Source: Rubellimicrobium mesophilum DSM 19309 (GTDB lineage Bacteria; Pseudomonadota; Alphaproteobacteria; Rhodobacterales; Rhodobacteraceae). From it: 64,000 nucleotides of DNA. Location: positions 17,155-81,154 of the forward strand of contig NZ_KK088558.1 in NCBI RefSeq assembly GCF_000600335.2, given 5' to 3'. The notes under the pieces are model-generated. The model saw nothing but the letters and a program-made list of their open reading frames with translations. It did no database searches and was not told where the DNA came from. Within the stretch, counting starts at the first letter, position 1. Each line of letters opens with the position of its first letter. The position numbers and the translations under genes were made by a program. This document shows, in pieces, positions 7,521 to 17,852 of the stretch.

Positions 7521-8437
7521 GCGCCATGCCCCTGCCGATGGACCTCACCGTAGGGCCGAACCTCTTCTTCTGGGACGCCGAGGCGGTGCGCGCCTTCTAC
7601 GAGGGCCTCGCCGCCACCCCGGTCGCCCGCGTGGTGCTGGGCGAGGTCGTCTGCTCCAAGCGCCTGCCCTTCTGGCAGGACGAGATCCCTCGCGCCGTGG
7701 AGACCCTGCTGGAGGCGGGCAAGGAGGTCGCGGTCACCTCGCTCGCCCTCGTCACCCTCCCGCGCGAGCGGCGGATGACGGCGGACCTCCCCGGGACGGG
7801 CCTGCCGATCGAGGTCAACGACCTGACCGCGCTCCTCCACATCCCCGAGGGGCAGCCCTTCTGGGTCGGGCCGCTGGTCAACGTCTACAACGAGGGCACG
7901 CTGCGCTGGCTGGCCGCGCGCGGGGCCACGCGGGTCTGCCTGCCGCCCGAGCTGCCGCTCGCCTCCATCCGGGCGCTGGCCCGGACGGGCCGCGATCTCG
8001 GCGTGGCGGTCGAGGTCTGGGGCCATGGCCGCGTGCCGCTGGCCATCTCGGGGCGCTGCTACCACGCGCGGCTCCACGACCGGCCCAAGGACGCCTGCCT
8101 CTTCGTCTGCGGCGAGGACCCGGACGGCCGCGACGTGGAGACGCTGGACGGCCAGCCCTTCCTCGCGGTGAACGGCGTGCAGACCCTGTCGCAGTCCACC
8201 GCGAGCATGGCGCTCCAGGCGGGCGCGCTGGCCGAGGCCGGGGTGGCCTCGCTCCGCCTCTCGCCGCAGAGCCGGGACTTCGCGGACATCTGCGCGGGCT
8301 ACGCCGACCTCCTGGCCGGGTCCCTGCCGGGGGAGGCCCTGGCCCGCCGGCTCGCACCCCTGGCGCCCGGAGGCCGCCTGTCCGACGGCTTCGTGAACGG
8401 CCCGTCGGGGGCCGCGTGGTCCGGCCCGCATGGCTGA
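7517..8437 (+). CDS. ubiV: UbiV, partner iron-sulfur subunit of the oxygen-independent ubiquinone hydroxylase
   Basis: This 306-residue U32-family protein is shorter than UbiU. Its four cluster cysteines are C46, C181, C194 and C198, matching the E. coli UbiV pattern (39, 180, 193, 197). The GPNLFFWD start and the ...GRCYHARL...KDACLFVC... region are characteristic. It is the last gene of ubiTUV and ends 48 bases before the convergent HPP-family gene. Like UbiU it acts only in anaerobic or microaerobic ubiquinone synthesis, which suits denitrifying growth. Confidence 0.95.
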   Translation: MSAMPLPMDLTVGPNLFFWDAEAVRAFYEGLAATPVARVVLGEVVCSKRLPFWQDEIPRAVETLLEAGKEVAVTSLALVTLPRERRMTADLPGTGLPIEVNDLTALLHIPEGQPFWVGPLVNVYNEGTLRWLAARGATRVCLPPELPLASIRALARTGRDLGVAVEVWGHGRVPLAISGRCYHARLHDRPKDACLFVCGEDPDGRDVETLDGQPFLAVNGVQTLSQSTASMALQAGALAEAGVASLRLSPQSRDFADICAGYADLLAGSLPGEALARRLAPLAPGGRLSDGFVNGPSGAAWSGPHG

Positions 8438-8485
8438 GCCCGCCGTCCCGTCGCCCGACCGGGGGCCGGGACCCCTCCGGCCGCC

Positions 8486-9679
8486 TCAGGCCACCCGGCT
8501 CGCCAGGCTCACCCGGAGGTGCTGCCGCGCGAGGGCGGCGATCAGGTCCGTCTGCGTCACGATCCCGACGATGGTCCTGTCCTGCGTCATCACCGGAACG
8601 GCGTCGGATTCGTTCTCCGCCAGCAGGGGCAGCAGGGCGCTGACCGGCGTCGTCGGGGCCACCCGGGGCGTGCCCACGGCCATGATGTCGGCGGCCCGGA
8701 CCGGGGCCTCGCGCTCGGGGTCGAGCAGGCGCGCCATCGCGGCGGCGAAGTCCATCTTCAGGTGCAGCGAATCCTCCCGGGCGCGGCGGATCAGGTGAAG
8801 CTGGAAGATCACCCCCAGGAACCGGTCGCTCCCGTCCACCACCGGAAGGGACGTGAAGGCATGGAGCCGGAACAGGTCCGCGACCTCGGAGAGCGGCGTG
8901 TCGGGATGGACCGTCACCAGATCGCGCGACATGATGTCCGCCGCGGTGAGCGGACCGGCCTGATGACTCGCCGCCTGCATCTCGGCCGCGCCGATCAGCC
9001 GCGCGAGGTCCTCCACGCCGAGGTTCAGCGACTGCCGGTAGCGCCGCAGGATGTCGGTGAGCTCCGCCTCGGACAGGCCCAGGCGCTCCACGGCCGGGTG
9101 GTCGGCGGTGCGGTGGGCGCGCTCGTCGTCGTAGTGCCGGAACGGGTAGCGCCGTCCCGTCAGGTGGGCGTAGGCGATCCCCACGACCACCAGCAGCGCC
9201 GAGCCGACCGCCACGGGGGCGAGCGCGAAGCGGAACCCCAACTCGTGGATGGCGTCGGGGTTCATGGCGGCCGTCATCGCCACCGCCCCGGCGGGCGGGT
9301 GCACGGCGCGCGCCAGGCTCAGGGCCACGACGGAGAGGCCCACGGCCAGCGCGATGCGCAGGGCCGGGTCCTCGACCAGCCGCACCACCAGGATTCCCAC
9401 GACCGCCGCCAGGGTGTTGCCCACCACCGCCGACCAGGGCTGGGCCAGGGGGCTGTTCGGCACGGCGAAGATCAGCACGGAGGTCGCCCCGAAGGGCGCG
9501 ATCATGTAGAGCCCCAGCCGCAGGTCCAGGCCGGGGGACAGCACCAGCAGCCCCGCGACTCCCAGGCCGATCAGGGCGCCGAGGCCGGCCCGAAGGGCCT
9601 CGACCGGAGGGACGGCGGCGATGGCGGGGCCCAGGACCCGCAGCGCGTGCTGCAGGGGCGAATGGCGCCGTGAGATCAA
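8486..9679 (-). CDS. HPP-family integral membrane protein with two C-terminal CBS domains
   Basis: This protein has 397 residues. Residues about 25-190 form four or more membrane helices with the HPP-family signature A-V-H-P-P-A-G-A near residue 127. Residues about 245-310 and 330-390 are two CBS domains (AADIMSRDLVTVHPDTPLSE and AADIMAVGTPRVAPTTPVS), which usually bind adenine nucleotides. Plant HPP proteins carry nitrite, so a nitrite or anion transport role beside the denitrification genes is plausible but unproven. The start is a TTG at 9679, with AGGAG about 10 bases upstream; no good ATG exists. Confidence 0.8.
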   Translation of the reverse strand: MISRRHSPLQHALRVLGPAIAAVPPVEALRAGLGALIGLGVAGLLVLSPGLDLRLGLYMIAPFGATSVLIFAVPNSPLAQPWSAVVGNTLAAVVGILVVRLVEDPALRIALAVGLSVVALSLARAVHPPAGAVAMTAAMNPDAIHELGFRFALAPVAVGSALLVVVGIAYAHLTGRRYPFRHYDDERAHRTADHPAVERLGLSEAELTDILRRYRQSLNLGVEDLARLIGAAEMQAASHQAGPLTAADIMSRDLVTVHPDTPLSEVADLFRLHAFTSLPVVDGSDRFLGVIFQLHLIRRAREDSLHLKMDFAAAMARLLDPEREAPVRAADIMAVGTPRVAPTTPVSALLPLLAENESDAVPVMTQDRTIVGIVTQTDLIAALARQHLRVSLASRVA

Positions 9680-10003
9680 TTCGGGGCAACTCCTACCCGG
9701 GACGACGAAGCGAGGCCGCCCTGGCCCGACTTGCGGCTCCGAAAACGCGGGTCCGGCAGCGGGACGCTGGGGCCGATCCCCAGGGGCGAGCCTGCCTCTA
9801 TGGCAATTCCCGGGCGGTGTGAACTCGGTCCTCTCGGGCCCGGCGCCCCCACCCGGGCGACCCGAGGTGGCAAGAGCCTGCCTAACGCGGCGTCAGGCGC
9901 GCGAAGCGGTGGACCTGCTGGCGGCGGCGGGATAGGCAGGCTGGAAAGCCACGGCCCCGACTGGGGTCGGAGAGCGTCGTCGAGCAGGATCAGCAGTACA
10001 GGC
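9680..10003. other. Divergent noncoding region between the HPP gene and minC
   Basis: These 324 bases have no supported gene. They should hold promoters for both flanking genes. The notable content is three copies of AGCCTGCCT or its complement (9789-9797, 9875-9884, 9933-9942); the last two form an inverted repeat. Confidence 0.5.
9875..9942. repeat. Inverted repeat upstream of minC
   Basis: AGCCTGCCTA (9875-9884) is perfectly complementary to TAGGCAGGCT (9933-9942), with 48 bases between. The first nine bases also occur at 9789-9797. It could form a leader hairpin or be tandem operator sites for minCDE. Confidence 0.4.
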
Positions 10004-10786
10004 GTGGAAGCACAGGAAGCCAGAGGCCGCGGCCCGCGCGGCGCCACGACCGTCCGGCCGTATCAGATTCGCGGCCGGTTCCTGACCGCCATCGCCCTGC
10101 GCCTCGAAGGCCCGGCCGACCAGCGGATGATGGCCGACCTCGACGCCCAGATCCGGCAGACGCCGCAGTTCTTCGCCGACGCGCCCATGGTCCTCGACCT
10201 GGAGCTCGCCGCCGGCGCCGTGACGCCCGAGGACCTCGCGAGCTTGGTCGAGCATCTGCGCTTCCGCAGGATCTCGGTCTTCGCCGTCCAGGGCGGCACC
10301 CGCGAGCAGAAGGCCGCCGCCGCCACGCTCGGGCTGATCTCGATCCCGGCCGGGCGCGACGCGCCGGCGAGGGGCGCCGACCGCGAGGAGGCCCCGGCCC
10401 CCGCCGCGACGCCGGCGCCGACGGGGCCCGTGAACCGGCTCGTCACGTCCCCGGTCCGATCGGGCCAGACGATCATGGCCGAGAAGGGGGACCTGATCGT
10501 GGTGGGGACGGTGGGCTCGGGCGCCGAGCTGATCGCCGCCGGCAACATCCACGTCTACGGCCAACTGCGCGGCCGGGCCTCGGCCGGCGTCTTCGGGGAC
10601 GAGACGGCGCGGATCTTCTGCCAGAGCCTCGACGCGGAGCTCCTCTCCATCGCCGGCCTCTACCACACCAGCGAATCCCTCGATCCCCTCGTCCGCCGGC
10701 TCAGCGTGCAGGTCCTCCTCCGGGGCGACCGCCTCTGCGTGGAGCCCTTCGGACAACCCCAGCCCCGAGACAGGAGCGGCCAGTGA
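10004..10786 (+). CDS. minC: Septum site-determining protein MinC
   Basis: This 260-residue inhibitor of FtsZ ring assembly is placed by MinD at the membrane near the poles. The N-terminal domain spans about 15-115 (RPYQIRGRFLTAIALRLEG...). A proline/alanine-rich linker follows, then the C-terminal beta-helix domain (about 150-250) with the repeating G-S-G-A-E-L-I-A-A-G-N-I-H-V-Y-G-Q-L-R-G-R motif that binds MinD. The GTG start at 10004 is the best available. The stop codon overlaps the GTG of minD (GTGA), so the genes are coupled. Confidence 0.9.
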   Translation: MEAQEARGRGPRGATTVRPYQIRGRFLTAIALRLEGPADQRMMADLDAQIRQTPQFFADAPMVLDLELAAGAVTPEDLASLVEHLRFRRISVFAVQGGTREQKAAAATLGLISIPAGRDAPARGADREEAPAPAATPAPTGPVNRLVTSPVRSGQTIMAEKGDLIVVGTVGSGAELIAAGNIHVYGQLRGRASAGVFGDETARIFCQSLDAELLSIAGLYHTSESLDPLVRRLSVQVLLRGDRLCVEPFGQPQPRDRSGQ

Positions 10787-11602
10787 GCAAAGTCGTCGTC
10801 GTCACCTCCGCAAGGGAGGGGCGTGGGCAAGACCACGACCTCCGCCGCCATCAGCGCGGGCCTCGCCAAGCGTGGCCTGAAGACCGTCGTGATCGACTTC
10901 GACGTGGGCCTGCGGAACCTTGACCTCATCATGGGCTGCGAGCGGCGGGTCGTCTTTGACTTCATCAACGTCATCCAGGGCGACGCCAAGCTCAAGCAGG
11001 CCCTGATCCGCGACAAGCGGCTCGACAACCTTTGGGTGCTGCCGACCTCCCAGACGCGCGACAAGGACGCCCTCTCGCGCGAGGGCGTCGAGAAGGTGCT
11101 GGACGAGCTGAAGAAAGAGTTCGACTACATCGTCTGCGATAGCCCGGCCGGCATCGAGAAGGGCGCGCAACTCGCCATGTACTTCGCCGACGAGGCCATC
11201 GTCGTCACCAACCCCGAGGTGTCCTCGGTCCGCGACAGCGACCGCGTGCTGGGCCTCCTCAACAGCCGCACCCGCCGGGCCGAGCAGTCGGGCCAGGAGC
11301 CGGTCAAGGCCCACGCCCTGCTGACGCGCTACGACACCGGCCGCGTGGCGCGGGGCGAGATGATGACCGTCGAGGACGTGCTGGAGATCCTGGCGATCCC
11401 GCTCCTGGGCGTGATCCCGGAAAGCCCCGCCGTCCTGCGCGCCTCGAACGTCGGCACGCCCATCGTCCTCGACGAGCCCTCCAAGGCGGGGGCCGCCTAC
11501 GAGGACGCCGTCGCCCGCCTGGTCGGCGAGCAGGTCGAGATCCGCATCGAGCCGAACGAGCGGCCCGGCTTCTTCCAGCGGCTGTTCAAGAGGACGGCAT
11601 GA
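10783..11602 (+). CDS. minD: Septum site-determining ATPase MinD (indels inside the P-loop)
   Basis: This is a ParA/MinD-type ATPase of about 272 residues that recruits MinC and is released by MinE. All conserved parts are present: the start SKVVVVTS, the VIDFDVGLRNLDLIMG switch, the CDSPAGIEKGA block and a C-terminal amphipathic helix (GFFQRLFKR). The deviant Walker A segment is damaged: one G is missing at 10810 and two extra G lie in the run 10818-10821, so S-G-K-G-G-V-G-K is out of frame for four codons and the net frame is +1. MinD cannot work without this loop, so sequence error is more likely than a real mutation. Confidence 0.9.
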
Positions 11603-11880
11603 GCATCTTCGGCTTCCAGTTCCGCCCCAAGAAGGCCGCCACGGCCCAGACCGCCAAGGAGCGCCTGCAGATCCTCCTCGCCCACGAGCGGGCGGACACC
11701 GCCGCGCAGGACATCATGCCGCTCCTCCAGCGCGATATCCTCGAGGTGATCCGGCGCCACATGAGGATCGACGGCGACGCCGTCGACATCCGCATGGAGC
11801 GCGACGACGACCGGTCGAGCCTCGAGATCAACATCGAGCTCCCCGGCGCCCGCGCCCTGTCTGCCCAGGTCCGCCGGTAG
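11599..11880 (+). CDS. minE: Cell division topological specificity factor MinE
   Basis: This 93-residue protein stimulates MinD ATPase and makes the Min system oscillate. It has an N-terminal membrane-targeting stretch (SIFGFQF), an anti-MinCD segment around residues 15-35 (TAKERLQILLAHER) and the C-terminal dimer domain with DILEVIRRHM. The ATG overlaps the minD stop. It completes minCDE, with normal family length. Confidence 0.95.
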   Translation: MSIFGFQFRPKKAATAQTAKERLQILLAHERADTAAQDIMPLLQRDILEVIRRHMRIDGDAVDIRMERDDDRSSLEINIELPGARALSAQVRR

Positions 11881-12030
11881 CCTCTCGGGCTCCCGGCAGG
11901 GCGCGGCGGCCCGGGGCCCGGTCCGTGACCGGCAGCCTGACGTTCTCCCAGCCCGGGGGGCTCCAACCGTCGGTGGACGGACGCCGCATCGACCCGGCGC
12001 GGCGCCTTCGCCGCGATTCTCCCCGACGCC

Positions 12031-12108
12031 GTTAACGGTTTCTCAACCTTTCCCTGCCATGGTGATCCCGTCCCCGGGTCGCCGCCCGGCGGGGTAGGGG
12101 GAGTTGCG
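12031..12108 (+). repeat. Intergenic 78-bp element, copy 1 of 4
   Basis: This copy lies in the convergent gap between minE and the amidohydrolase gene. It begins GTTAACGGTTTCTCAACC (a TTAA-N7-TCAA pattern, close to the CtrA box TTAA-N7-TTAA). Next come CCTGCCATGGTGA and the segment GGTCGCCGCCCGGCGGGGTA, which is identical in all four copies. CCGGG (12074-12078) can pair with the CCCGG that follows TCGCCG. A 13-codon frame runs from ATG 12059 to TAG 12097, without a ribosome site. Copy 2 differs at 4 of 78 positions. Confidence 0.85.
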
Positions 12109-12158
12109 CCCCGCGACTGGCGGCTACGTTTCCAGAAGGGGCCCCGGGCGGCAGGGCC

Positions 12159-13841
12159 TTACGACCGGCCAGGGCCGGAAGCGCCCCGATAGGTCACATC
12201 CCCGCCGCAGACCGTCAGGGCCACCTCCAGCCGGTCGATGTCCTGCGGCTCCACCGCCTCGATGTCCCCCGACAGGAGCACGAGATCGGCCATAAGCCCC
12301 GGCCTCAGGCGGCCCGTCAGGTGCTCCATGTGCGCGGCCCAGGCCCCGTCGCGGGTGTAGGCGGCGAGCGTCCCCAGGAGGCCCACCCGCTCGTCGGGCA
12401 GATCCTCGGCCCAGGGCCTGCGGCAGACGGCGGCCTTGATGCCCCGCAGCACCGCCACGTCCGAGACCGGCCAGTCCGAGGCGAAGGCCAGCGGCGCGTC
12501 GAGCGACTTCCAGCGGTAGGCGTCGGCCCAGCGATGGCGTGGGATCTGGCCGACCGTGGGCTCCAGCGGCAGGTCCATGCAGCCCGGAGGATGCGGCGGC
12601 TGGACCGAGGCCACGGCGCCCAGCTCCTTCAGGCGCAGGCGGTCGTCGGGGTGGATCAGCTCGATGTGCTCGACCCGGTGGCGGCTGTCGCGGGGCCCGT
12701 TGGCGCGCCGCGCGGCCTCGTAGCCATCGAGCACGGTCCGCACCGCCCCGTCGCCGATGGCGTGCACCGCGATCTGGAGCCCGCGCCGGTCGGCCTCGGT
12801 CGCCACCTCCGCGAACCGGGCCGGGTCGAAGAGAGGCTCGCCCCGCCAGCCGGGACGGCCCGGATAGTCCTCGATGGTGAGCGCGGTGCCGCTGTCGATG
12901 ACCCCGTCCATGAACATCTTGACGTGGCCGGAGAGGAGGCGGTCCCCCTGCCAGTCCCAGGCCATGGCGCTGGCCTTCTCCAGCTCGCCCAGCTCCATCC
13001 AGGGCTTGAAGTGGAACGGCACCTTGACGCGGAGCGGCAGCTCCCCCGCCTCCTCCAGCTCGCGCAGGAGCTCCAGGGTGTAGAGGTTGCCGTCCATGTT
13101 CACGGCGCTGGTGATCCCATGGGCCGCGAAGTGGCGCGCGGCGGCCAGGACCATGGCCCGGTCGGCGGCGCGCTCCTCGGGGGTGGGCGGCGTCTCGGGC
13201 TCGCCGCCGGTCCGGAGGCCCAAGGAGGCGCGCTCCACGCCCGCGAGGTTCATCAGGGGCCCGAAGGCCGGGGACTCGCGCAGCTCGCCGGTGGCGAGGC
13301 CGTCTTCCCCCATCACCACCTCGGACCCCGGGGCGAGGTCCCGCCCGTGGAGGAGGCCCGCGGCGCGCAGGGCAGCGGTGTTGGCCCAGACGGTGTGGTG
13401 GTCCCCCGCGACGAAGGCGAGCGGCCGGTCGGGCAGGATCGCGTCGAGGTCGGCCCGCGTGGCGGCCCGCCCGAAGATCGCGTAGTCCGCGCCCTGCGCG
13501 ACCAGGACCGGGGCGTCCGGGTTCGCGGCGGCGTAGTCCCGGACCGCCCGGCCCACCGCCTCTTCGCCCATGATGCCGGTCAGCGGCAGGTGCCCAAGCT
13601 CCGCGCCGCCGTAGAACAGGTGGCAGTGGCTCTCCACGAAGCCGGGAAGCAGCGTGGCCCCCCGGGCGTCGATCACCTCCGTCCCGGGTCCGCGCAGGGC
13701 CATAATCTCCTCCGCCCGCCCCACGGCCAGGATGCGGTCGCCCGCCACCGCGACGGCCTCGGCCCGAGGGGCATCGTCGTCCATGGTCAGGACGCGGGCG
13801 TTGGTGACGATCAGGTCGGCGGTGGTCATGCGGCGATTCAC
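12159..13841 (-). CDS. YtcJ-like metal-dependent amidohydrolase
   Basis: This 560-residue protein belongs to the amidohydrolase-3 group. The metal-binding start E-S-H-C-H (G-F-V-E-S-H-C-H-L) is near residue 73. A long middle segment has H-A-I-G-D-G-A, followed by R-V-E-H-I-E-L and the late F-A-S-D-W-P-V motif with its metal Asp. Such enzymes hydrolyse amide or imine substrates; no precise one can be assigned. The GTG start at 13841 overlaps the upstream ATPase stop (GTGA), with an ATG four codons later as alternative. It is the last gene of the peptide transporter operon, so it may process an imported peptide-like compound. Confidence 0.85.
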   Translation of the reverse strand: MNRRMTTADLIVTNARVLTMDDDAPRAEAVAVAGDRILAVGRAEEIMALRGPGTEVIDARGATLLPGFVESHCHLFYGGAELGHLPLTGIMGEEAVGRAVRDYAAANPDAPVLVAQGADYAIFGRAATRADLDAILPDRPLAFVAGDHHTVWANTAALRAAGLLHGRDLAPGSEVVMGEDGLATGELRESPAFGPLMNLAGVERASLGLRTGGEPETPPTPEERAADRAMVLAAARHFAAHGITSAVNMDGNLYTLELLRELEEAGELPLRVKVPFHFKPWMELGELEKASAMAWDWQGDRLLSGHVKMFMDGVIDSGTALTIEDYPGRPGWRGEPLFDPARFAEVATEADRRGLQIAVHAIGDGAVRTVLDGYEAARRANGPRDSRHRVEHIELIHPDDRLRLKELGAVASVQPPHPPGCMDLPLEPTVGQIPRHRWADAYRWKSLDAPLAFASDWPVSDVAVLRGIKAAVCRRPWAEDLPDERVGLLGTLAAYTRDGAWAAHMEHLTGRLRPGLMADLVLLSGDIEAVEPQDIDRLEVALTVCGGDVTYRGASGPGRS

Positions 13842-14818
13842 GACGGGGGAAAGTGACAGGCGACGAGGCGTCCGTCGGCCAGCGGTCGGAGCGCCGGACG
13901 CTCGGCGCGGCAGAGGTCCTGCGCGTAGGGGCAGCGGGTCACGAACTTGCAGCCCTTGGGCGGGTTGGCGGCGTTCGGGATCTCGCCCTTGAGGATGATC
14001 CGCCTCCGCCGCGCGGCGGGATCGGCCACGGGCACCGGGATCGCGGACAGCAGCGCCTCGGTGTAGGGATGCGCGGGCGCGTCGAAGATCGTGTCGGTCC
14101 CGCCGGTCTCCATGACCGAGCCCAGGTACATGATCGCCACCCGGGTCGAGACCTGCCGCACGACACCCAGGTCGTGCGCGATGAACAGGTAGGTGAGTGA
14201 CAGCCTCTCGCGCAGATCGGCGAAGAGGTTCACCACCTGCGCCTGCACCGAGACGTCGAGCGCCGAGACGGGCTCGTCGGCGACGATCAGGCGCGGCTCC
14301 ATGGCGAGCGCCCGGGCGATGCCGATGCGCTGGCGCTGCCCGCCCGAGAACTCGTGCGGGAAGCGGTCGAGCGCGGCGGCGGGCAGGCCCACGAGGTCCA
14401 TGAGCTCGCGCAGTCGCCCCGGGATCTCGCGCGCGGGGTGGATGCTGTGGATGGCCAGCGGCTCGGACAGGATGTCGCCCACGCGGCGGCGCGGGTTCAG
14501 CGACGACGAGGGGTCCTGGAAGATCATCTGGACCGACCGCCGGAAGGGCCGCAGTCCCCGCGTCCCGAGCCGGGTCACGTCCTGCCCGTCGAAGACCACC
14601 GCGCCGTCCGTCGTCTCGATCAGCCGCGTGAGGCAGCGGCCCAGCGTGGACTTGCCCGACCCGCTCTCCCCCACGAGGCCCAGCGTCTCGCCCTTGTGGA
14701 CGGCGAGGTCCACCCGGTCCACCGCGCGCAGGGTCTGGCCGCTGCCGGGGACCCAGCTCCGCCGCAGCACGAACTCGCGCGTGAGCGCCCGCGCCTCGAT
14801 CAGCGGCGCGGCGGTCAT
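13838..14818 (-). CDS. Dipeptide/oligopeptide ABC transporter ATPase, DppF type
   Basis: This 326-residue ATP-binding subunit powers peptide import. Walker A is G-E-S-G-S-G-K-S-T, the signature is F-S-G-G-Q-R-Q-R-I-G, and Walker B is L-I-V-A-D-E-P-V-S-A-L-D. The OppD/F C-terminal extension is present with cysteines in K-G-C-K-F-V-T-R-C-P-Y-A...C, the usual cluster-like motif after the core. It overlaps dppD upstream by four bases and the amidohydrolase downstream by four. Confidence 0.93.
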   Translation of the reverse strand: MTAAPLIEARALTREFVLRRSWVPGSGQTLRAVDRVDLAVHKGETLGLVGESGSGKSTLGRCLTRLIETTDGAVVFDGQDVTRLGTRGLRPFRRSVQMIFQDPSSSLNPRRRVGDILSEPLAIHSIHPAREIPGRLRELMDLVGLPAAALDRFPHEFSGGQRQRIGIARALAMEPRLIVADEPVSALDVSVQAQVVNLFADLRERLSLTYLFIAHDLGVVRQVSTRVAIMYLGSVMETGGTDTIFDAPAHPYTEALLSAIPVPVADPAARRRRIILKGEIPNAANPPKGCKFVTRCPYAQDLCRAERPALRPLADGRLVACHFPPS

Positions 14819-15809
14819 GCGGCGACCCGGGGCGGGCGCAGGGCGGCGCGGGTCGGCGCGTCGAGGACGCAGAGCGCCCGGTGGCCGCCCGCGACCTGCT
14901 CGGGCGGGGGCAGGCGGCAGATCGGCATCGCGGCCCGGCAGCGCGGGGCGAAGGGGCAGCCGGGCTCGGTCCGGCCCGGCGGGGGCGGCATCCCGGCGAT
15001 GGAGGGGAGCCTGCGGGGGCGCGGCCCCGTCAACGGCGGGATCGAATCGAGGAGCCCCCAGGTGTAGGGGTGCCAGGGATCGTCGAAGAGCTCGGCCACG
15101 GTCCCCGTCTCGACGATCCGGCCCGCATACATCACCGCCACCCGCGTCGCCATCTCGGCCACCACGCCCATGTCGTGCGTGATGAGCACCACCGAGGAGC
15201 CATGCTGCGCGCTGAGCCGCCGCAGCATGTCGAGCACCTGCGCCTGCACGGTGGTGTCGAGCGCGGTGGTGGGCTCGTCGGCCACGAGGAGGGCGGGATT
15301 GCAGGACAGCGCCATGGCGATCACGGCCCGCTGCCGCATCCCGCCCGAGAGCTCGTGCGGGTAGCGGTCCACGGCCCGCTCGGGCATCGGGATGTTCACG
15401 TCGCGCAGCAGCGCCACGGTGCGGTCCCGGGCGGCGTGGCGGCTCACCCGCTCGTGCGCCCGGATCTGCTCGGCGATCTGGTCGCCGATGCGGTGGACGG
15501 GGGTGAGGGCGGTCATCGGGTCCTGCGAGATCAGGGCGATGTCGCGGCCCCGGATGCGGCGCAGCGCGCGTTCCGAGAGCCCCAGGATCGGCTCGCCCCG
15601 GAACGTCGCCTCGCCTTCCACGACCGTCCGCCGCCGGTCCACGAGGCCCAGCACCGACAGCAGCGAGACCGACTTGCCCGACCCGCTCTCGCCCACGACG
15701 GCGAGGACCTCGCCCGGCTGGACGGCGAAGGAGACGTCGTGGACCGCCGTCACCGGGCCGCCGTCGGTCGTGAAGGTCACGCGGAGGTGGCGCACGTCGA
15801 GGAGCGGGC

Positions 15810-15813
<4 letters not shown>
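14815..15813 (-). CDS. Dipeptide/oligopeptide ABC transporter ATPase, DppD type
   Basis: This 332-residue partner ATPase has Walker A G-E-S-G-S-G-K-S-V, signature L-S-G-G-M-R-Q-R-A-V, and Walker B L-L-V-A-D-E-P-T-T-A-L-D. The C-terminal OppD/F domain has G-C-P-F-A-P-R-C...C. Together with the DppF-type protein it forms the nucleotide-binding heterodimer under the two permeases. Start and stop overlap both neighbours by four bases. Confidence 0.93.
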
Positions 15814-16777
<964 letters not shown>

Positions 16778-16778
<1 letters not shown>

Positions 16779-17818
16779 CAGCGCCCGTGCCCCCGCGCGT
16801 CGAGAGCGTCCCGCACCGCGTCGCCCAGCACGTTGAGCGCGAGCACCGTCGCCACGATGGCGAGGCCCGGCGCCAGCGCCACCCAGGGCCGCGAGTAGAG
16901 CAGCGTCTGCCCGTCCTGGATGATCGTCCCCCAGCTCGCGTCGGGGGGCTGCACGCCGATCGAGAGGTACGAGAGCGCCGACTCGGTGGTGATGGCGAGC
17001 GCGAGGAGGATAGGGACGAAGACGATGATCGTCGGCAGGAGGTTCGGCAGCACGTCCTTGCGCAGGATGCGGCGCGTGGGAAGGCCCAGGCCGATGGCCG
17101 CCAGGACGAACTCGCTCTGCCGGAGCGTCAGGACCTGCGCCCGGATGGGCCGGGCCACGTAGGGGACGTAGATCACGCCGATGATCCCGATGGGGAGGAG
17201 GAGGCTCCCCGCCGTGATGGTCACGGGCCCGATGGTGAAGGCGCTGGTGAGCAGAACGATCGAGAGCGAGATGGCGAGGAGGTAGACCGGGAAGGCCCAG
17301 AGCACGTCGAGGATGCGCGACAGCACCGTGTCCACGATCCCGCCCATGTAGCCCGCGACGAGGCCCACGAGGGTCGCGAGGATCAGGCACAGCACCGTCG
17401 CCGAACCCGCGATCACCAGCGAGTTGCGGCCCCCGTAGAGCAGCCGCGCGGCCACGTCCCGCCCTTGGTTGTCCGCGCCCAGGAAGTAGCCGCCCAGGTC
17501 CCAGGTGGGCCCGATGGGCGTCACGCCGAGGCCGAGCCCGGTCGTGGACGGCTCCATGACCGGCACGCTCTGGCCGTCGATCACCCAGGTCCCCGCGAGG
17601 TTCGACCGGAACGGGTCGATGCCGAGCCAGCCCGCGTAGGCGGGCGCGAGGAGCGTGAGCGCGGCCACGGCCAGCAGCACCGCCAGCGAGACCATGGCCG
17701 AGCGGTTGCGGCGCAGGCGGCGGAGCGCGGTCCGCCAGGGACCGCGTCCCTCGGCGGGGCGCACGGCGTCGGCGGGCTCGGCCGCCGGTGCCAGGACGGG
17801 TTCGGACGGCAGGCTCAT
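16778..17818 (-). CDS. Dipeptide ABC transporter permease, DppC type
   Basis: This 346-residue second permease has a cytoplasmic N-terminal tail (about 1-40) before the first helix. The OppC-like block around F-L-G-A-D-N-Q-G-R-D-V-A-A-R-L-L-Y-G-G-R is present, followed by five further helices. The ATPase contact loop contains A-A-I-G-L-G-L-P-T. It follows the binding-protein gene after 34 bases on the same strand. Confidence 0.92.
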
Positions 17819-17852
17819 CGTCTCGGCCGGCCAACCTCGTGCGGGGCCGGGA

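Noticed and set aside
10783..10830. Programmed frameshift in minD
   Set aside because: Three changed bases within 12 positions destroy the P-loop and no slippery site with stimulator is present. It matches the general indel pattern.
12059..12097. The 13-codon frame of the 78-bp element as a real peptide gene
   Set aside because: No ribosome site, mostly non-synonymous differences between copies, and copy 4 lacks the ATG. Nucleotide-level constraint is more likely.
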